A stretch of 41,204 bases of DNA, taken from IMG/VR virus record IMGVR_UViG_3300014497_000279, positions 1-41,204 of that record. One strand, given 5' to 3'. The notes beneath the pieces were generated by a model that saw only the letters and a list, made by a program, of their open reading frames with translations, was not told the origin of the DNA and ran no database searches. Made by a program: the position numbers and the translations under genes. How positions within the stretch are numbered: the stretch's first letter is position 1; each line of letters opens with the position of its first letter. The stretch is from a virus. Below, piece by piece: positions 1-6,259 of this stretch.

Positions 1-145
1 TACTCACCCCGCCTCTTCGGACGCCGCCAGTGTCTGCCGCATCGCGTGAAGAAGTGCGCGTTGTGGAGTGAAGGAGTAGCGGTGGGCACTTAAATCTGCG
101 CGGCCCTCGCCACAGCCTTTACCGCTAGAAGTTCTGCATCAGGGT
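1..145. other. Left edge, probable attL-side flank, no gene seen
   Basis: I see no convincing reading frame here. By analogy with lambda, the attachment site should lie beyond the 3' end of the integrase gene, on this side. The 3' tRNA sequence present near 39677-39721 is not found in these 145 bases, so the attL core is probably just outside the window. The heptamer CTAGAAG occurs twice as a direct repeat (125-131 and 146-152) and could be an integrase arm-type site, but this is weak. Confidence 0.4.
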
Positions 146-1135
146 CTAGAAGCGCAATGTACCTACCGCTGAGTCGTCTCCATCTGGAGTAAGGTGCGCA
201 TAGTACTTTTCCGTCGTGGCATAGTCTGCGTGACCTGCGAGTAGCTGTACGCGGCGTAGCGGCACGCCGGCCATAACCATGTGCGCGCAGAAGGTGTGTC
301 GTAAGCGGTGCAAATGACCGCCGATCCCGGCTGTCGCCGCGTCCTTCGCGAACCAGTCCGACACCGTGTCCTTGTGAACCGTTACTACCGGATCAGGCAA
401 ATGCCGGAGCGCCCACCGCGCATAGCGGTTAAGTGGCACCTCGCGCCATTTGCCAGACTTCGTGCGTCCCGCGCCCGTTTCATCGGGGTCACTCTCGACA
501 AGTAGCCGGCCGCCCGCCACTGACGCTTTCTCCAATCCAATCACCTCTCCGCGACGAAGACCGGTGTGCGCCAAGAACAACCACAAGGGCGCTCGCGCCA
601 TGTTTGCTCTGTAGAGCTTGCGCATTGCCTGCCGGTCGTAGAACTTCACCGCTACACTGCGAACCCCGCGGGGAGCCTTGACCGATTCCAGTGGATTGAC
701 GTCAAGCTCTTTCCATTCCACGCCGCGCTGAAACGCTGTTTTTAGAACGCGGATCTCCTTGCCTACGGTTTCCTTCGCTGCCTTGTCGTCCAGCAGTCGG
801 CCACGCTTGTACTGCTCGACTTCGACCGGGCGAATCGTATCGATCGGACGATGACCAAAGCGCTGGATAAAACGCTTCATCTCACTGCGCGCCTTCGAGA
901 TCGTGGTGGGGTGCTCTGATTCGTACCAGTCCAGATACCATTCCAGATAGTCGCGGACCTTGGGCAGACGCGCCAAGATCCGGACCCCATGCGTCAGCTC
1001 TGCTTCTTTCGCGCCACGAATTCTCTCCGCCTCACGGGCGTCAGGTTCCCCAATGGACCGGCGAAAGCGCTCGCCGCCTTCCGCCCAGTCGAGGTAGGCC
1101 TTTGTGCCGCGCCAGTAGAGTCGAACCTTTGCCAT
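146..1135 (-). CDS. int: Phage integrase, tyrosine recombinase
   Basis: This 329-residue protein should catalyse site-specific integration and excision of the prophage. The N-terminal 60 residues resemble an arm-binding domain, residues about 60-155 a SAM-like core-binding domain, and the rest the catalytic domain. The catalytic set is visible: Arg194 in TGLRRGE, a beta-hairpin Lys near 226, His276 and Arg279 in HRLRH, His302 in GHADY and the nucleophile Tyr312 in YYAH. It is the last gene of a minus-strand unit and its start lies 142 bases inside the upstream HTH gene, suggesting translational coupling. Its 3' end points towards the presumed attL at the left edge, the usual lambda arrangement. 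Confidence 0.95.
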   Translation of the reverse strand: MAKVRLYWRGTKAYLDWAEGGERFRRSIGEPDAREAERIRGAKEAELTHGVRILARLPKVRDYLEWYLDWYESEHPTTISKARSEMKRFIQRFGHRPIDTIRPVEVEQYKRGRLLDDKAAKETVGKEIRVLKTAFQRGVEWKELDVNPLESVKAPRGVRSVAVKFYDRQAMRKLYRANMARAPLWLFLAHTGLRRGEVIGLEKASVAGGRLLVESDPDETGAGRTKSGKWREVPLNRYARWALRHLPDPVVTVHKDTVSDWFAKDAATAGIGGHLHRLRHTFCAHMVMAGVPLRRVQLLAGHADYATTEKYYAHLTPDGDDSAVGTLRF

Positions 1136-1329
1136 TCTTCAGCGCCTTGGATCGCGGTATAGAGAGCCGCTTTTTCGTACAACTGCTTTCCCATGAAGCG
1201 CCGGGGCGTAAGGCCGTAGCTCAAGGCGTTCTTTCGGAACTGGCTGTTGGAGACGCCGCAGTAGTGCGCGGCTTCCTCGGCCGTCAGCCAGTCCTTGCCT
1301 GATAAGTCGAGCTTTTCAGCCGCCCCCAC
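994..1329 (-). CDS. Putative excisionase, helix-turn-helix protein
   Basis: This 111-residue protein has an N-terminal helix-turn-helix of the MerR/AlpA/excisionase type, beginning DWLTAEEAAHYCGVS at about residue 13 and continuing to about residue 60. The C-terminal 40 residues are basic and overlap the integrase start in another frame. Position immediately upstream of the integrase in the same direction suggests a recombination directionality factor. Its start overlaps the end of the preceding gene by 14 bases. The fold is readable; the excisionase role is inferred from context. Confidence 0.75.
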   Translation of the reverse strand: MGAAEKLDLSGKDWLTAEEAAHYCGVSNSQFRKNALSYGLTPRRFMGKQLYEKAALYTAIQGAEEWQRFDSTGAAQRPTSTGRKAASAFAGPLGNLTPVRRREFVARKKQS

Positions 1330-1642
1330 GGTTCACCCCCTTGGCCGACTCGGCCTGGCGCGGTGGTGCAAAGCGCATGGGCAGCTGCAGCACGTTGCCC
1401 GCCGCTGCCGGCGCTGTGATCGCGGGCATGACCTTCCGCGCGCTGCGGACAGGGCGGTTGATGCGCCGCCATTCGGCCAAAGCCTGGTCGGGCTCTGCGT
1501 GCTTGCTGGTGGCCCGGCATTTGCACTCGACCAGGTGGCCGCCTCCGCGGTCGACGCCGCGCAGGTCGAGGATGTGGCGCGCGCTGTGACCGGCGGCGCA
1601 GGGCGGCAGCCCCTCGGGGTGGCTGATGTGTCGCTGAGTCAT
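1316..1642 (-). CDS. Small Cys/His-rich phage protein
   Basis: The 108-residue product begins MTQRHISHPEGLPPC after a strong GGGAGGA ribosome binding site. Between about residues 14 and 45 it carries a Cys-x4-His pair (CAAGH) and a CKC pair, suggesting zinc binding, followed by a short ALAEWRRINR segment. The C-terminal third is low-complexity. It resembles small phage zinc-finger proteins in layout, but I cannot name a family with certainty. It is the first gene of the 1642-to-146 unit with the HTH gene and integrase, so it may be co-regulated with integration and excision. Confidence 0.6.
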   Translation of the reverse strand: MTQRHISHPEGLPPCAAGHSARHILDLRGVDRGGGHLVECKCRATSKHAEPDQALAEWRRINRPVRSARKVMPAITAPAAAGNVLQLPMRFAPPRQAESAKGVNRGGG

Positions 1643-1803
1643 GCACGTCCTCCCAGATGGGCGGGCAGCCAGGGCAGGCTGGGCTTTGTGCTTTCCATAG
1701 CAGTGCCTCGGCTGAAGCATTTAGAGAATGGGCGCCGTTCCCGACGTGACGAACGCCGAGTGACGTGGCAGGATTCAGGGCAGGGGAGAAACTGAGTACG
1801 CGA

Positions 1804-2022
1804 ATGCCGGATCGTATTGAAGTCAACGGATTTGGGCTGGTTGTAAGTGCTGTGGACCATGGGGCGTACTGGCAGGGTGTCGTCCACGTCTTTGGTCCGA
1901 ACAGTGAACACCTGCGAACCATAGAAACGGCGGGACGCCATCCGAGCTTGCTGGAGGCCGAAGCCGTAGCAGCTCGACTCGGCACCAGCTATGCACAAGC
2001 GCTGCACTACGTGCACGGGTAA
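1804..2022 (+). CDS. Hypothetical protein, 72 residues
   Basis: The reading frame MPDRIEVNGFGLVVSAV looks like a compact beta-rich protein ending in a helix (SLLEAEAVAARLG). It lies on the plus strand between two minus-strand units and ends 20 bases before the convergent gene at 2043-2189. A purine-rich AGGGGAG stretch occurs about 14 bases before the ATG, slightly far for a ribosome binding site. An upstream in-frame start at 1765 would add 13 unconvincing residues. Function unknown; the composition looks coding, but the isolated position lowers confidence. Confidence 0.5.
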   Translation: MPDRIEVNGFGLVVSAVDHGAYWQGVVHVFGPNSEHLRTIETAGRHPSLLEAEAVAARLGTSYAQALHYVHG

Positions 2023-2042
2023 AACGGTTGCCGCCGAACGGA

Positions 2043-2189
2043 TCATGCATGCTGCTCCTCGGTAACGGGGCGGACCTTCGTGCGCAGATCCCGTGGCGGC
2101 TTAGCGGTGGCCAGGGAGCCGGCCGGGTTGTGTGGATGGGCGGCGCGGACCCGTTGCAGATCGCGGGCACGCTGTTCGATATCAGCCAT
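2043..2189 (-). CDS. Small hypothetical protein, 48 residues
   Basis: The product starts MADIEQRARDLQRVRAAHP after a GGAGA ribosome binding site and is basic and helical at its N-terminus. Its start overlaps the end of the upstream gene (2182-2370) by 8 bases, in the same end-to-start manner as the rest of this leftward operon. It appears to be the last gene of that operon. No family recognised. An upstream in-frame start at 2228 exists but lacks a good ribosome binding site. Confidence 0.5.
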   Translation of the reverse strand: MADIEQRARDLQRVRAAHPHNPAGSLATAKPPRDLRTKVRPVTEEQHA

Positions 2190-2370
2190 TGGGGATCTCC
2201 TCGCTGCACTTCTTACAGTGCGCCTCATCGTCCCTATTGAAGGTCCAACCTACGGCTGCGGCGTCCTGCTTGAGCTCCGCTCTCGGGACCCGGCCATTCC
2301 GCGTGTGCTGCCCGTTGCTGGTCTTCGCGCATCGAGCGCATACCAATTCGCACCAGACCTCAGTCGCCAT
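2182..2370 (-). CDS. Small zinc-ribbon-like protein, 62 residues
   Basis: The protein carries two cysteine pairs, CARC near residue 12 and CKKC near residue 53, with an extra Cys at position 7. This spacing is typical of a small zinc ribbon. It begins MATEVWCELV behind a GGAGGTGGGAA ribosome binding site and overlaps the end of the preceding gene by 11 bases. It belongs to the leftward early operon. Such small zinc proteins in early phage operons often act on host enzymes, but no target can be read from the sequence. Confidence 0.6.
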   Translation of the reverse strand: MATEVWCELVCARCAKTSNGQHTRNGRVPRAELKQDAAAVGWTFNRDDEAHCKKCSEEIPNG

Positions 2371-3130
2371 TTCCCACCTCCGGTGCTGGATCGCGCTGGT
2401 CGTCGATCAAGGCCAGCACCCGGTCCATCAATGCAATGCCCTCGCGGTACATGCGCACGTCGTTGTTGTAGCTACCTTCGCCATCACCGCTGATCGCGAC
2501 AGTGCCAGGCGCGCCAGGATCGGAAGGAAGATGGGAGCGCCATTGAGCCATGCGCCGACGCAAAAACTCGCGTACCGGGCCCAGGTCGACGCCCTGCGCG
2601 GGATGGGCGGCGAGGGCGGCAAACTCCCGCAGCACTGCAACCAAGTGGCGGGTGCGGTACGGGCTTCCGTCGCAGCCGAAGATGCGGCCGACAGCATCGG
2701 TCAGCGCATCCCCATGCACTTCGCCCGCCTGTAAGGGTTGCTTACAGGTCGCCGCCAGTGCGCGCGAGAGCCAGCGGATGCGGTCCTTTGCGGCCGTCAG
2801 GTAGACGATCCCCGACAGCGCCTTTCCTGCCACCAGGTCGGCCATGGAGGGCTGTTCGTTGCCGTGCAGGTACACGGCGTTGGCCAGCTCGTCGTCAGTC
2901 AGGTTGCCCAGCGTCAGCGCGGCGCGCTCGCAGGCGTAGCGGCCGGCGTGCGGGTCGGGCAGGCCATCAGCTGCCCAGCGGGCGGACGGGGTGGCCGGCA
3001 ACAGGGCTATGCTGAAACAGCTGGGGCCGTGTTCTTCGATGGTGGCTTTCTCGCGCGCTGTGATGGCGCGGTCGCCGCCGTCCCACCACATGGGCGCTGT
3101 CACCGGGCTGTTGTTCTTGTCGCTCGTCAT
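2360..3130 (-). CDS. Phage hypothetical protein, 256 residues
   Basis: The start is the ATG at 3130, which forms an ATGA overlap with the stop of the upstream gene and has a GAAGGGAAG ribosome binding site. Upstream in-frame sequence is antisense-like and was not included. The protein is mixed alpha/beta and ends in a helical acidic segment (EGIALMDRVLALIDDQRD). There is no obvious catalytic motif, signal or membrane segment. It is the longest gene of the leftward early operon. Family not recognised. Confidence 0.65.
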   Translation of the reverse strand: MTSDKNNSPVTAPMWWDGGDRAITAREKATIEEHGPSCFSIALLPATPSARWAADGLPDPHAGRYACERAALTLGNLTDDELANAVYLHGNEQPSMADLVAGKALSGIVYLTAAKDRIRWLSRALAATCKQPLQAGEVHGDALTDAVGRIFGCDGSPYRTRHLVAVLREFAALAAHPAQGVDLGPVREFLRRRMAQWRSHLPSDPGAPGTVAISGDGEGSYNNDVRMYREGIALMDRVLALIDDQRDPAPEVGNGD

Positions 3131-3681
3131 GGCTGGCTTCCCTTCTCGTGGTCTTTGATGCGGTCGATGAGGTAGGTGGTTTCGTTGCGCCACTTGGCGC
3201 GGTCGAGCGGGTTCATGTGCCTGGTCAGGTGCTGGAGCTTTTCGAGCGGTTCGAGCATCCAGGTGATTCGGAAGGGCATCGAAGAGCGGTGGTCGCGGAG
3301 CGGCGCATGGGGGCGGCAGTCCGGACCTGCGAGCCACTCGGTTTCGCCGCAGTCCAGGCAGTGGCCGTCGCCGTTGCTGTCCGGCGGCCATCGGTGTTGC
3401 TGTTTGGCGACTGGCGGGTGCAGGTAGAGCGCGCGCACCTCCAGGCCGCGCTTGCGGGCCTGCAGTACGTCGCCTTCTTGCGCTTCCAGCCACGGTTCCG
3501 TCGTGTGCAGCGGGCGGCACTCGTAGCGGACGGCCTTCTGCATGCCGTACAGCTGGCCCATCAGGGCGTTGGCCCATTCGGCGACGGTCGCTGCCGGCAC
3601 TGGCTCAGCGGCGGCGCCGGCGCGGCGCATGGCACGCACGGTGGTGGCCACGGTCGGGGCTTTGGCTGCGGCCTGGCTCAT
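3127..3681 (-). CDS. Phage hypothetical protein with Cys motif, 184 residues
   Basis: The product begins MSQAAAKAPTVATTVRAMRR. In the middle (about residues 105-125) it has HCLDCGETEW followed by a PDC, a likely small metal site. The C-terminal 40 residues are charged and helical. It overlaps both neighbours by ATGA, so it is translated as part of the leftward operon. The Cys-x2-Cys module resembles ones found in other short early phage proteins, but the function is unknown. Confidence 0.6.
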   Translation of the reverse strand: MSQAAAKAPTVATTVRAMRRAGAAAEPVPAATVAEWANALMGQLYGMQKAVRYECRPLHTTEPWLEAQEGDVLQARKRGLEVRALYLHPPVAKQQHRWPPDSNGDGHCLDCGETEWLAGPDCRPHAPLRDHRSSMPFRITWMLEPLEKLQHLTRHMNPLDRAKWRNETTYLIDRIKDHEKGSQP

Positions 3682-3821
3682 ACACCGCGCCCTTGGCTGC
3701 GGATCTGCTGCATCAGCTGCTCGAAATGCGCCGCGTTGAAGAATTCGAGCCAGATGGTGGTGACGATGGCGGCGACGCCGCCGCCGGCCAGCACGCCCAT
3801 CAGGAAGGAGGCGAAGTTCAT
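3678..3821 (-). CDS. Small single-span membrane protein, 47 residues
   Basis: The sequence MNFASFLMGVLAGGGVAAIV opens with a Gly/Ala-rich hydrophobic stretch of about 22 residues (roughly 4-26), then a short amphipathic tail ending RSQGRGV. It is predicted to be a one-pass inner-membrane peptide. Both ends overlap neighbours by four bases (ATGA), strongly supporting that it is a real gene. Function unknown; early membrane peptides of this kind can affect exclusion or host membrane processes. Confidence 0.6.
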   Translation of the reverse strand: MNFASFLMGVLAGGGVAAIVTTIWLEFFNAAHFEQLMQQIRSQGRGV

Positions 3822-4018
3822 GCTGCGTTGCCTCCCGGCCCGGGCGGGCCGCTGAAGCACTGGCGGCGCGCGCACTCGGCCAGGTCGTTCTGGACGGCCT
3901 TGTCGTAGCCGGCGCGGACCAGCTGGCCGACGCACTCGTGGTGATTCCAGCCGTTGCGAATAGCCTGGCTGCGGACGGACTGGGCGCGAGCGAACTGTTC
4001 GTAGGTGGTGACGCTCAT
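3818..4018 (-). CDS. Small hypothetical protein, 66 residues
   Basis: The product starts MSVTTYEQFARAQSVRSQAI and is mostly helical, with two cysteines in the C-terminal half (ECARRQC) and a Pro/Gly-rich end. It overlaps the downstream gene by ATGA and the upstream gene similarly. It belongs to the leftward early operon. No family recognised. Confidence 0.55.
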   Translation of the reverse strand: MSVTTYEQFARAQSVRSQAIRNGWNHHECVGQLVRAGYDKAVQNDLAECARRQCFSGPPGPGGNAA

Positions 4019-4254
4019 GCTGCACCGCCTTCGAGAGTGGCAAGGGTGTCGCGTAGCTCGGCAATTCGCCGGCGATCCTTCGCGGCATCGCCTTGGTAGC
4101 CAGCAGCGACACGCGCGGACGCGGCCCGGTTCGGGTTCGATGGGTTGTTGGCTCGCTGTTCGAAGTAGCGGGCACGGCGAAGCGCACCGCGTTCCAGGCG
4201 TAGCCGCCACGCGAGGGAATCGCGCAGTTCTTGGATGGCGGGGGAGGCGCTCAT
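4015..4254 (-). CDS. Small helical protein, 79 residues
   Basis: The protein is Arg/Ala-rich and almost entirely helical, with likely coiled-coil segments at both ends (AIQELRDSLAWRLRLERGAL and RRIAELRDTLATLEGG). It is joined to both neighbours by ATGA overlaps in the leftward operon. Function unknown; small helical early proteins may bind nucleic acid or a host partner. Confidence 0.55.
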   Translation of the reverse strand: MSASPAIQELRDSLAWRLRLERGALRRARYFEQRANNPSNPNRAASARVAAGYQGDAAKDRRRIAELRDTLATLEGGAA

Positions 4255-4502
4255 GCCGCCACCCCGACCCGGTCGGCGTTGCCGCGGGCGATCTCGATGC
4301 CACCGGCGGGGACCATGCCGTGGCGCGCGCGAGCGGTGCGACTCAGCGCCATGGCGGCGTGTGCCAGGTCTTTGCAGAGCTGGGTGGCCTCTTCAGGGGA
4401 GAGGCTGACGATGACGCCACCGGCTTTGATGACGATGGTGGCGGTGCTGGTGCGGGCTTCCACGACTGGGTGGGCGCGCGCGCTGACGATGAAGCAGGCC
4501 AT
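4251..4502 (-). CDS. First gene of the leftward early operon, 83 residues
   Basis: MACFIVSARAHPVVEARTST starts after a GGAG ribosome binding site about 45 bases downstream of the predicted transcription start of the pL-like promoter. A beta-rich N-terminal half is followed by a helix (PEEATQLCKDLAHAAMALS). Because it is the first leftward gene it sits where N or other early regulators are found in lambda, but it has no arginine-rich N-type motif. Function unknown. Confidence 0.6.
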   Translation of the reverse strand: MACFIVSARAHPVVEARTSTATIVIKAGGVIVSLSPEEATQLCKDLAHAAMALSRTARARHGMVPAGGIEIARGNADRVGVAA

Positions 4503-4553
4503 GGAAGTCTCCGTTCCCCGGCCCGGATGGGCTGTTACTGGGGCGACGGAAGT

Positions 4554-4582
4554 AGAATCACAAAACGTGATCCTTAAGTCAA
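4554..4582 (-). promoter_or_regulatory. Predicted early leftward promoter (pL-like)
   Basis: On the minus strand TTGACT (4577-4582) is separated by 17 bases from GATTCT (4554-4559). Operator 4557-4571 lies over the spacer and -10 region and operator 4581-4595 touches the -35, so a bound repressor would block polymerase. The arrangement matches the pR-like promoter: 11 bases from the start of the -35 to the start of the inner operator in both. Confidence 0.65.
4557..4571. promoter_or_regulatory. Operator OL-a, 15-bp palindrome
   Basis: ATCAC-AAAAC-GTGAT, a perfect inverted repeat with a 5-base centre. It fits the consensus A(A/T)CAC-N5-GTG(A/T)T shared by five sites in the window and overlaps the spacer and -10 of the leftward promoter. 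Probable binding site for the XRE repressor and/or the YdaS/Cro-like protein. Confidence 0.75.
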
Positions 4583-4595
4583 CACGATACGTGAT
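4581..4595. promoter_or_regulatory. Operator OL-b, 15-bp near-palindrome
   Basis: AACAC-GATAC-GTGAT, one mismatch between arms. It starts exactly 24 bases after OL-a, the same spacing as between the two inner right operators, and overlaps the -35 of the leftward promoter. Confidence 0.7.
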
Positions 4596-4655
4596 GTTGC
4601 TTCGCGCGTTTTATGAACTGGACGAATTCCGTTCAGGAAATTGCCCAGATTCTGC

Positions 4656-5003
4656 TTATCGCTGGTCGAAGGAGTTGCGGAGGATTCCCGCTTCCTCGAA
4701 GGACACGTCGTCCCGGATGCACTCGCGGGCTCGATCCAGATCGCGGTGGAGGGCAATCAATTCGTCATCGGTCAGGTCGTCGATGCCGGCTTTACCCAGC
4801 GTGGCTTGGTCGACAAGCAGCTGCATGCCGAACTGCCTATAGGTTCGCGCCAGCGACCGAATCATCCGGATGTGGCTCTCACGGACCACTGAATCAAAGC
4901 CGGGCGTTGCCAGCTCCGATACAGACTTAAGTGGAAGACGCGCCTTAGGCGCTGCGTTGATTCGCTCTACCAACTTGTGTAGCAGCGCTTCCGTTTTGCT
5001 CAT
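4656..5003 (-). CDS. Immunity-region protein of unknown function, 115 residues
   Basis: The gene is downstream of the repressor on the same strand and overlaps its end by 59 bases, with its own AAAGGAATAG ribosome binding site. The product, MSKTEALLHKLVERIN, is charged and mostly helical, with an acidic segment LTDDELIALHRDLDRARECI near residues 75-95. It occupies the position of lambda rexA but shows no similarity to Rex that I can see. It would be made from the repressor transcript in the lysogen, so exclusion, repressor modulation or induction control are reasonable guesses. Confidence 0.65.
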   Translation of the reverse strand: MSKTEALLHKLVERINAAPKARLPLKSVSELATPGFDSVVRESHIRMIRSLARTYRQFGMQLLVDQATLGKAGIDDLTDDELIALHRDLDRARECIRDDVSFEEAGILRNSFDQR

Positions 5004-5442
5004 CTATTCCTTTGCCCCTTTCCTGATCACGCTTATCGCGCCACTTCGCAAAATCCACCAGGTTCCGTTGATCGGCCGGGCGGTCGTCCGCCGCAATCCA
5101 CTCGTACACGTCTGCGAACAGGTCGGCCTCGGTTTCAAATTCGACGGCCTTGCCCAACGTTGCGAACGCATCGACTAAGAAGCGGTACGTGCTGGCGAGG
5201 ATGGCAGGATCGGGTCGCGCGGATTGAGACACCTGCGCTTCACCGAAGAGCGAGGCGACTGATACGCCCAACGCCTTGGCCAGGAGCGGAACCTCGGACA
5301 CCTTGGGTTCGCGCGCGCTGGGTGCCGACGACTCGTAATTCGCGATGCGGCTTTGGCCCGACCAGCCACAGGCAAGTGCCAGGGCTTCTTGGGTCATCCC
5401 ACTACGGAGACGGGCGGCGCGGAGGTTGTCAGAAAAGGCCAT
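4945..5442 (-). CDS. XRE-family phage repressor (CI-like), no peptidase domain
   Basis: The start is the ATG at 5442, about 10 bases from operator OR-c and a few bases from the predicted pRM start point, implying little or no leader. Residues about 5-70 form an XRE helix-turn-helix (MTQEALALACGWSGQSRIAN) resembling the lambda/434 repressor domain. The C-terminal half (about 75-165) is helical and acidic, then basic at the end. It lacks the Ser-Lys S24/LexA autoprotease motifs. At 165 residues it is shorter than CI (about 237). It is therefore probably the lysogeny repressor, relieved by a route other than RecA-stimulated self-cleavage. Confidence 0.8.
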   Translation of the reverse strand: MAFSDNLRAARLRSGMTQEALALACGWSGQSRIANYESSAPSAREPKVSEVPLLAKALGVSVASLFGEAQVSQSARPDPAILASTYRFLVDAFATLGKAVEFETEADLFADVYEWIAADDRPADQRNLVDFAKWRDKRDQERGKGIDEQNGSAATQVGRANQRSA

Positions 5443-5448
5443 GCCGTA

Positions 5449-5477
5449 ATTCTTCACGGTCTGTGATGTTGCGCCAA
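5449..5477 (-). promoter_or_regulatory. Predicted repressor promoter (pRM-like)
   Basis: On the minus strand TTGGCG (5472-5477) is followed after 17 bases by AAGAAT (5449-5454). A start point 6-7 bases downstream would coincide with the repressor ATG at 5442, so the message may be leaderless as for lambda cI from pRM. Operator 5453-5467 overlaps the -10, consistent with autorepression at high repressor level. Confidence 0.5.
5453..5467. promoter_or_regulatory. Operator OR-c, 15-bp near-palindrome
   Basis: TTCAC-GGTCT-GTGAT, the most diverged of the five operators. It is closest to the repressor gene and starts 23 bases from the middle site. Its position matches lambda OR3. Confidence 0.6.
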
Positions 5478-5490
5478 CACAAAACGTGTT
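5476..5490. promoter_or_regulatory. Operator OR-b, 15-bp palindrome
   Basis: AACAC-AAAAC-GTGTT, perfect arms. It is the middle of three evenly spaced right operators, overlapping the end of the pRM -35 and the first bases of the pR -35. Confidence 0.75.
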
Positions 5491-5517
5491 GCACACAGGA
5501 TCACGATATGTGATGCT
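5489..5517 (+). promoter_or_regulatory. Predicted early rightward promoter (pR-like)
   Basis: TTGCAC (5489-5494), 17 bases, GATGCT (5512-5517). The match to consensus is modest, but the geometry relative to its operators is identical to the leftward promoter. The predicted start falls at about 5524, so the YdaS/Cro-like gene starting at 5525 may be leaderless, in agreement with the lack of a Shine-Dalgarno sequence. Confidence 0.5.
5500..5514. promoter_or_regulatory. Operator OR-a, 15-bp palindrome
   Basis: ATCAC-GATAT-GTGAT, perfect arms. It starts 24 bases after OR-b, lies over the pR spacer and -10, and ends 10 bases before the Cro-like start codon. Confidence 0.75.
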
Positions 5518-5524
5518 ACTGAGC

Positions 5525-5986
5525 ATGGACGCACTCGACAAAGCTGTGAAAGCCGCCGGCGGGGTCACTTCCCTCGCCATTTCCTTGGGCGTAGGACAGA
5601 ACACAGTGAGCAACTGGCGCAAGCGCCGGCGTGTGCCGCCAGGCCACGTGATCAAGATTGAGGCGATCACCGGCGTTTCCCGGCACGAACTGTGTCCGGC
5701 CGTGTTCGGCCCGGCGACCGACGGCACCATCTCGCCGGGCGCATCGATCGCACAGGCGCAGATCACCAAGCGCGCGCTGCGGGAGAAGTTGGGGCTGCGC
5801 AATGACGGACACCTGGCCAAGGTGCTGAAGCTTCCCGTTGGCCAGGTCCAGGCCTGGCCGGAAGAGCAGGGCGTCCCAGCCCTTCCGCAGGTTGTGCAAC
5901 TGCTCGGCATTCAGCCGCAACCAGAAGCCGCTACCGCGCCAGAAGACACGGATATCCATCGAATCGTTTCTGTTGACGCGGCCTGA
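5525..5986 (+). CDS. YdaS/Cro-type transcriptional regulator
   Basis: Residues 1-60 (MDALDKAVKAAGGVTSLAIS ... GVSRHELCPAVFG) match the YdaS-like HTH family of prophage Cro analogues, including the typical helix, the VPPGHVIKIE segment and the GVSRHEL ending. The remaining 90 residues add a second helical region. It is divergent from the repressor across three operators, so it is the likely lytic switch protein. The start at 5525 is preferred over 5486 and 5513 because the upstream bases are operator DNA. No ribosome binding site is visible, consistent with a leaderless message. Confidence 0.8.
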   Translation: MDALDKAVKAAGGVTSLAISLGVGQNTVSNWRKRRRVPPGHVIKIEAITGVSRHELCPAVFGPATDGTISPGASIAQAQITKRALREKLGLRNDGHLAKVLKLPVGQVQAWPEEQGVPALPQVVQLLGIQPQPEAATAPEDTDIHRIVSVDAA

Positions 5987-6044
5987 CGCGCCGCGCGCTG
6001 CATTGCGTTGTTTCACCCATTCCTCCTGAGGCATTCATACGGAC

Positions 6045-6230
6045 ATGTACGCAGACCCTTCGAACATTCGTGATAACCCGATCAAGGTCCGGTTCAACGA
6101 CTCCGAAAAAGCTGTGATTGAGGCATTGGCGAACTTCAACGGCCGCCAGCCGGCTGTCTTTGTGCGCGACCTGGTGCTGGCTGGCCTCGCGTCGTTGGAA
6201 CAGCGTAGCTCTGATGCAGACGCCGCCTGA
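6045..6230 (+). CDS. Ribbon-helix-helix-like small protein
   Basis: This 61-residue protein has a short beta strand (NPIKVRF) followed by two helices (DSEKAVIEALANF and PAVFVRDLVLAGLASLEQR), the layout of CopG/Arc ribbon-helix-helix DNA-binding proteins. It is the second gene of the rightward early unit. Early RHH proteins commonly act as transcription regulators. The fold assignment is by pattern only. Confidence 0.65.
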   Translation: MYADPSNIRDNPIKVRFNDSEKAVIEALANFNGRQPAVFVRDLVLAGLASLEQRSSDADAA

Positions 6231-6259
6231 AGGGCCAGAAGAGTCCCGATGGAGGGCCT

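Noticed and set aside
5486-5524. Upstream starts for the YdaS/Cro-like gene
   Set aside because: The added residues would be encoded by operator and promoter DNA; the family starts at the MDALDKAV-type motif.
4945-5910. Long version of the repressor reading frame starting at 5910
   Set aside because: The extension runs antisense through the YdaS/Cro-like gene and the operators; the XRE domain starts at 5442.
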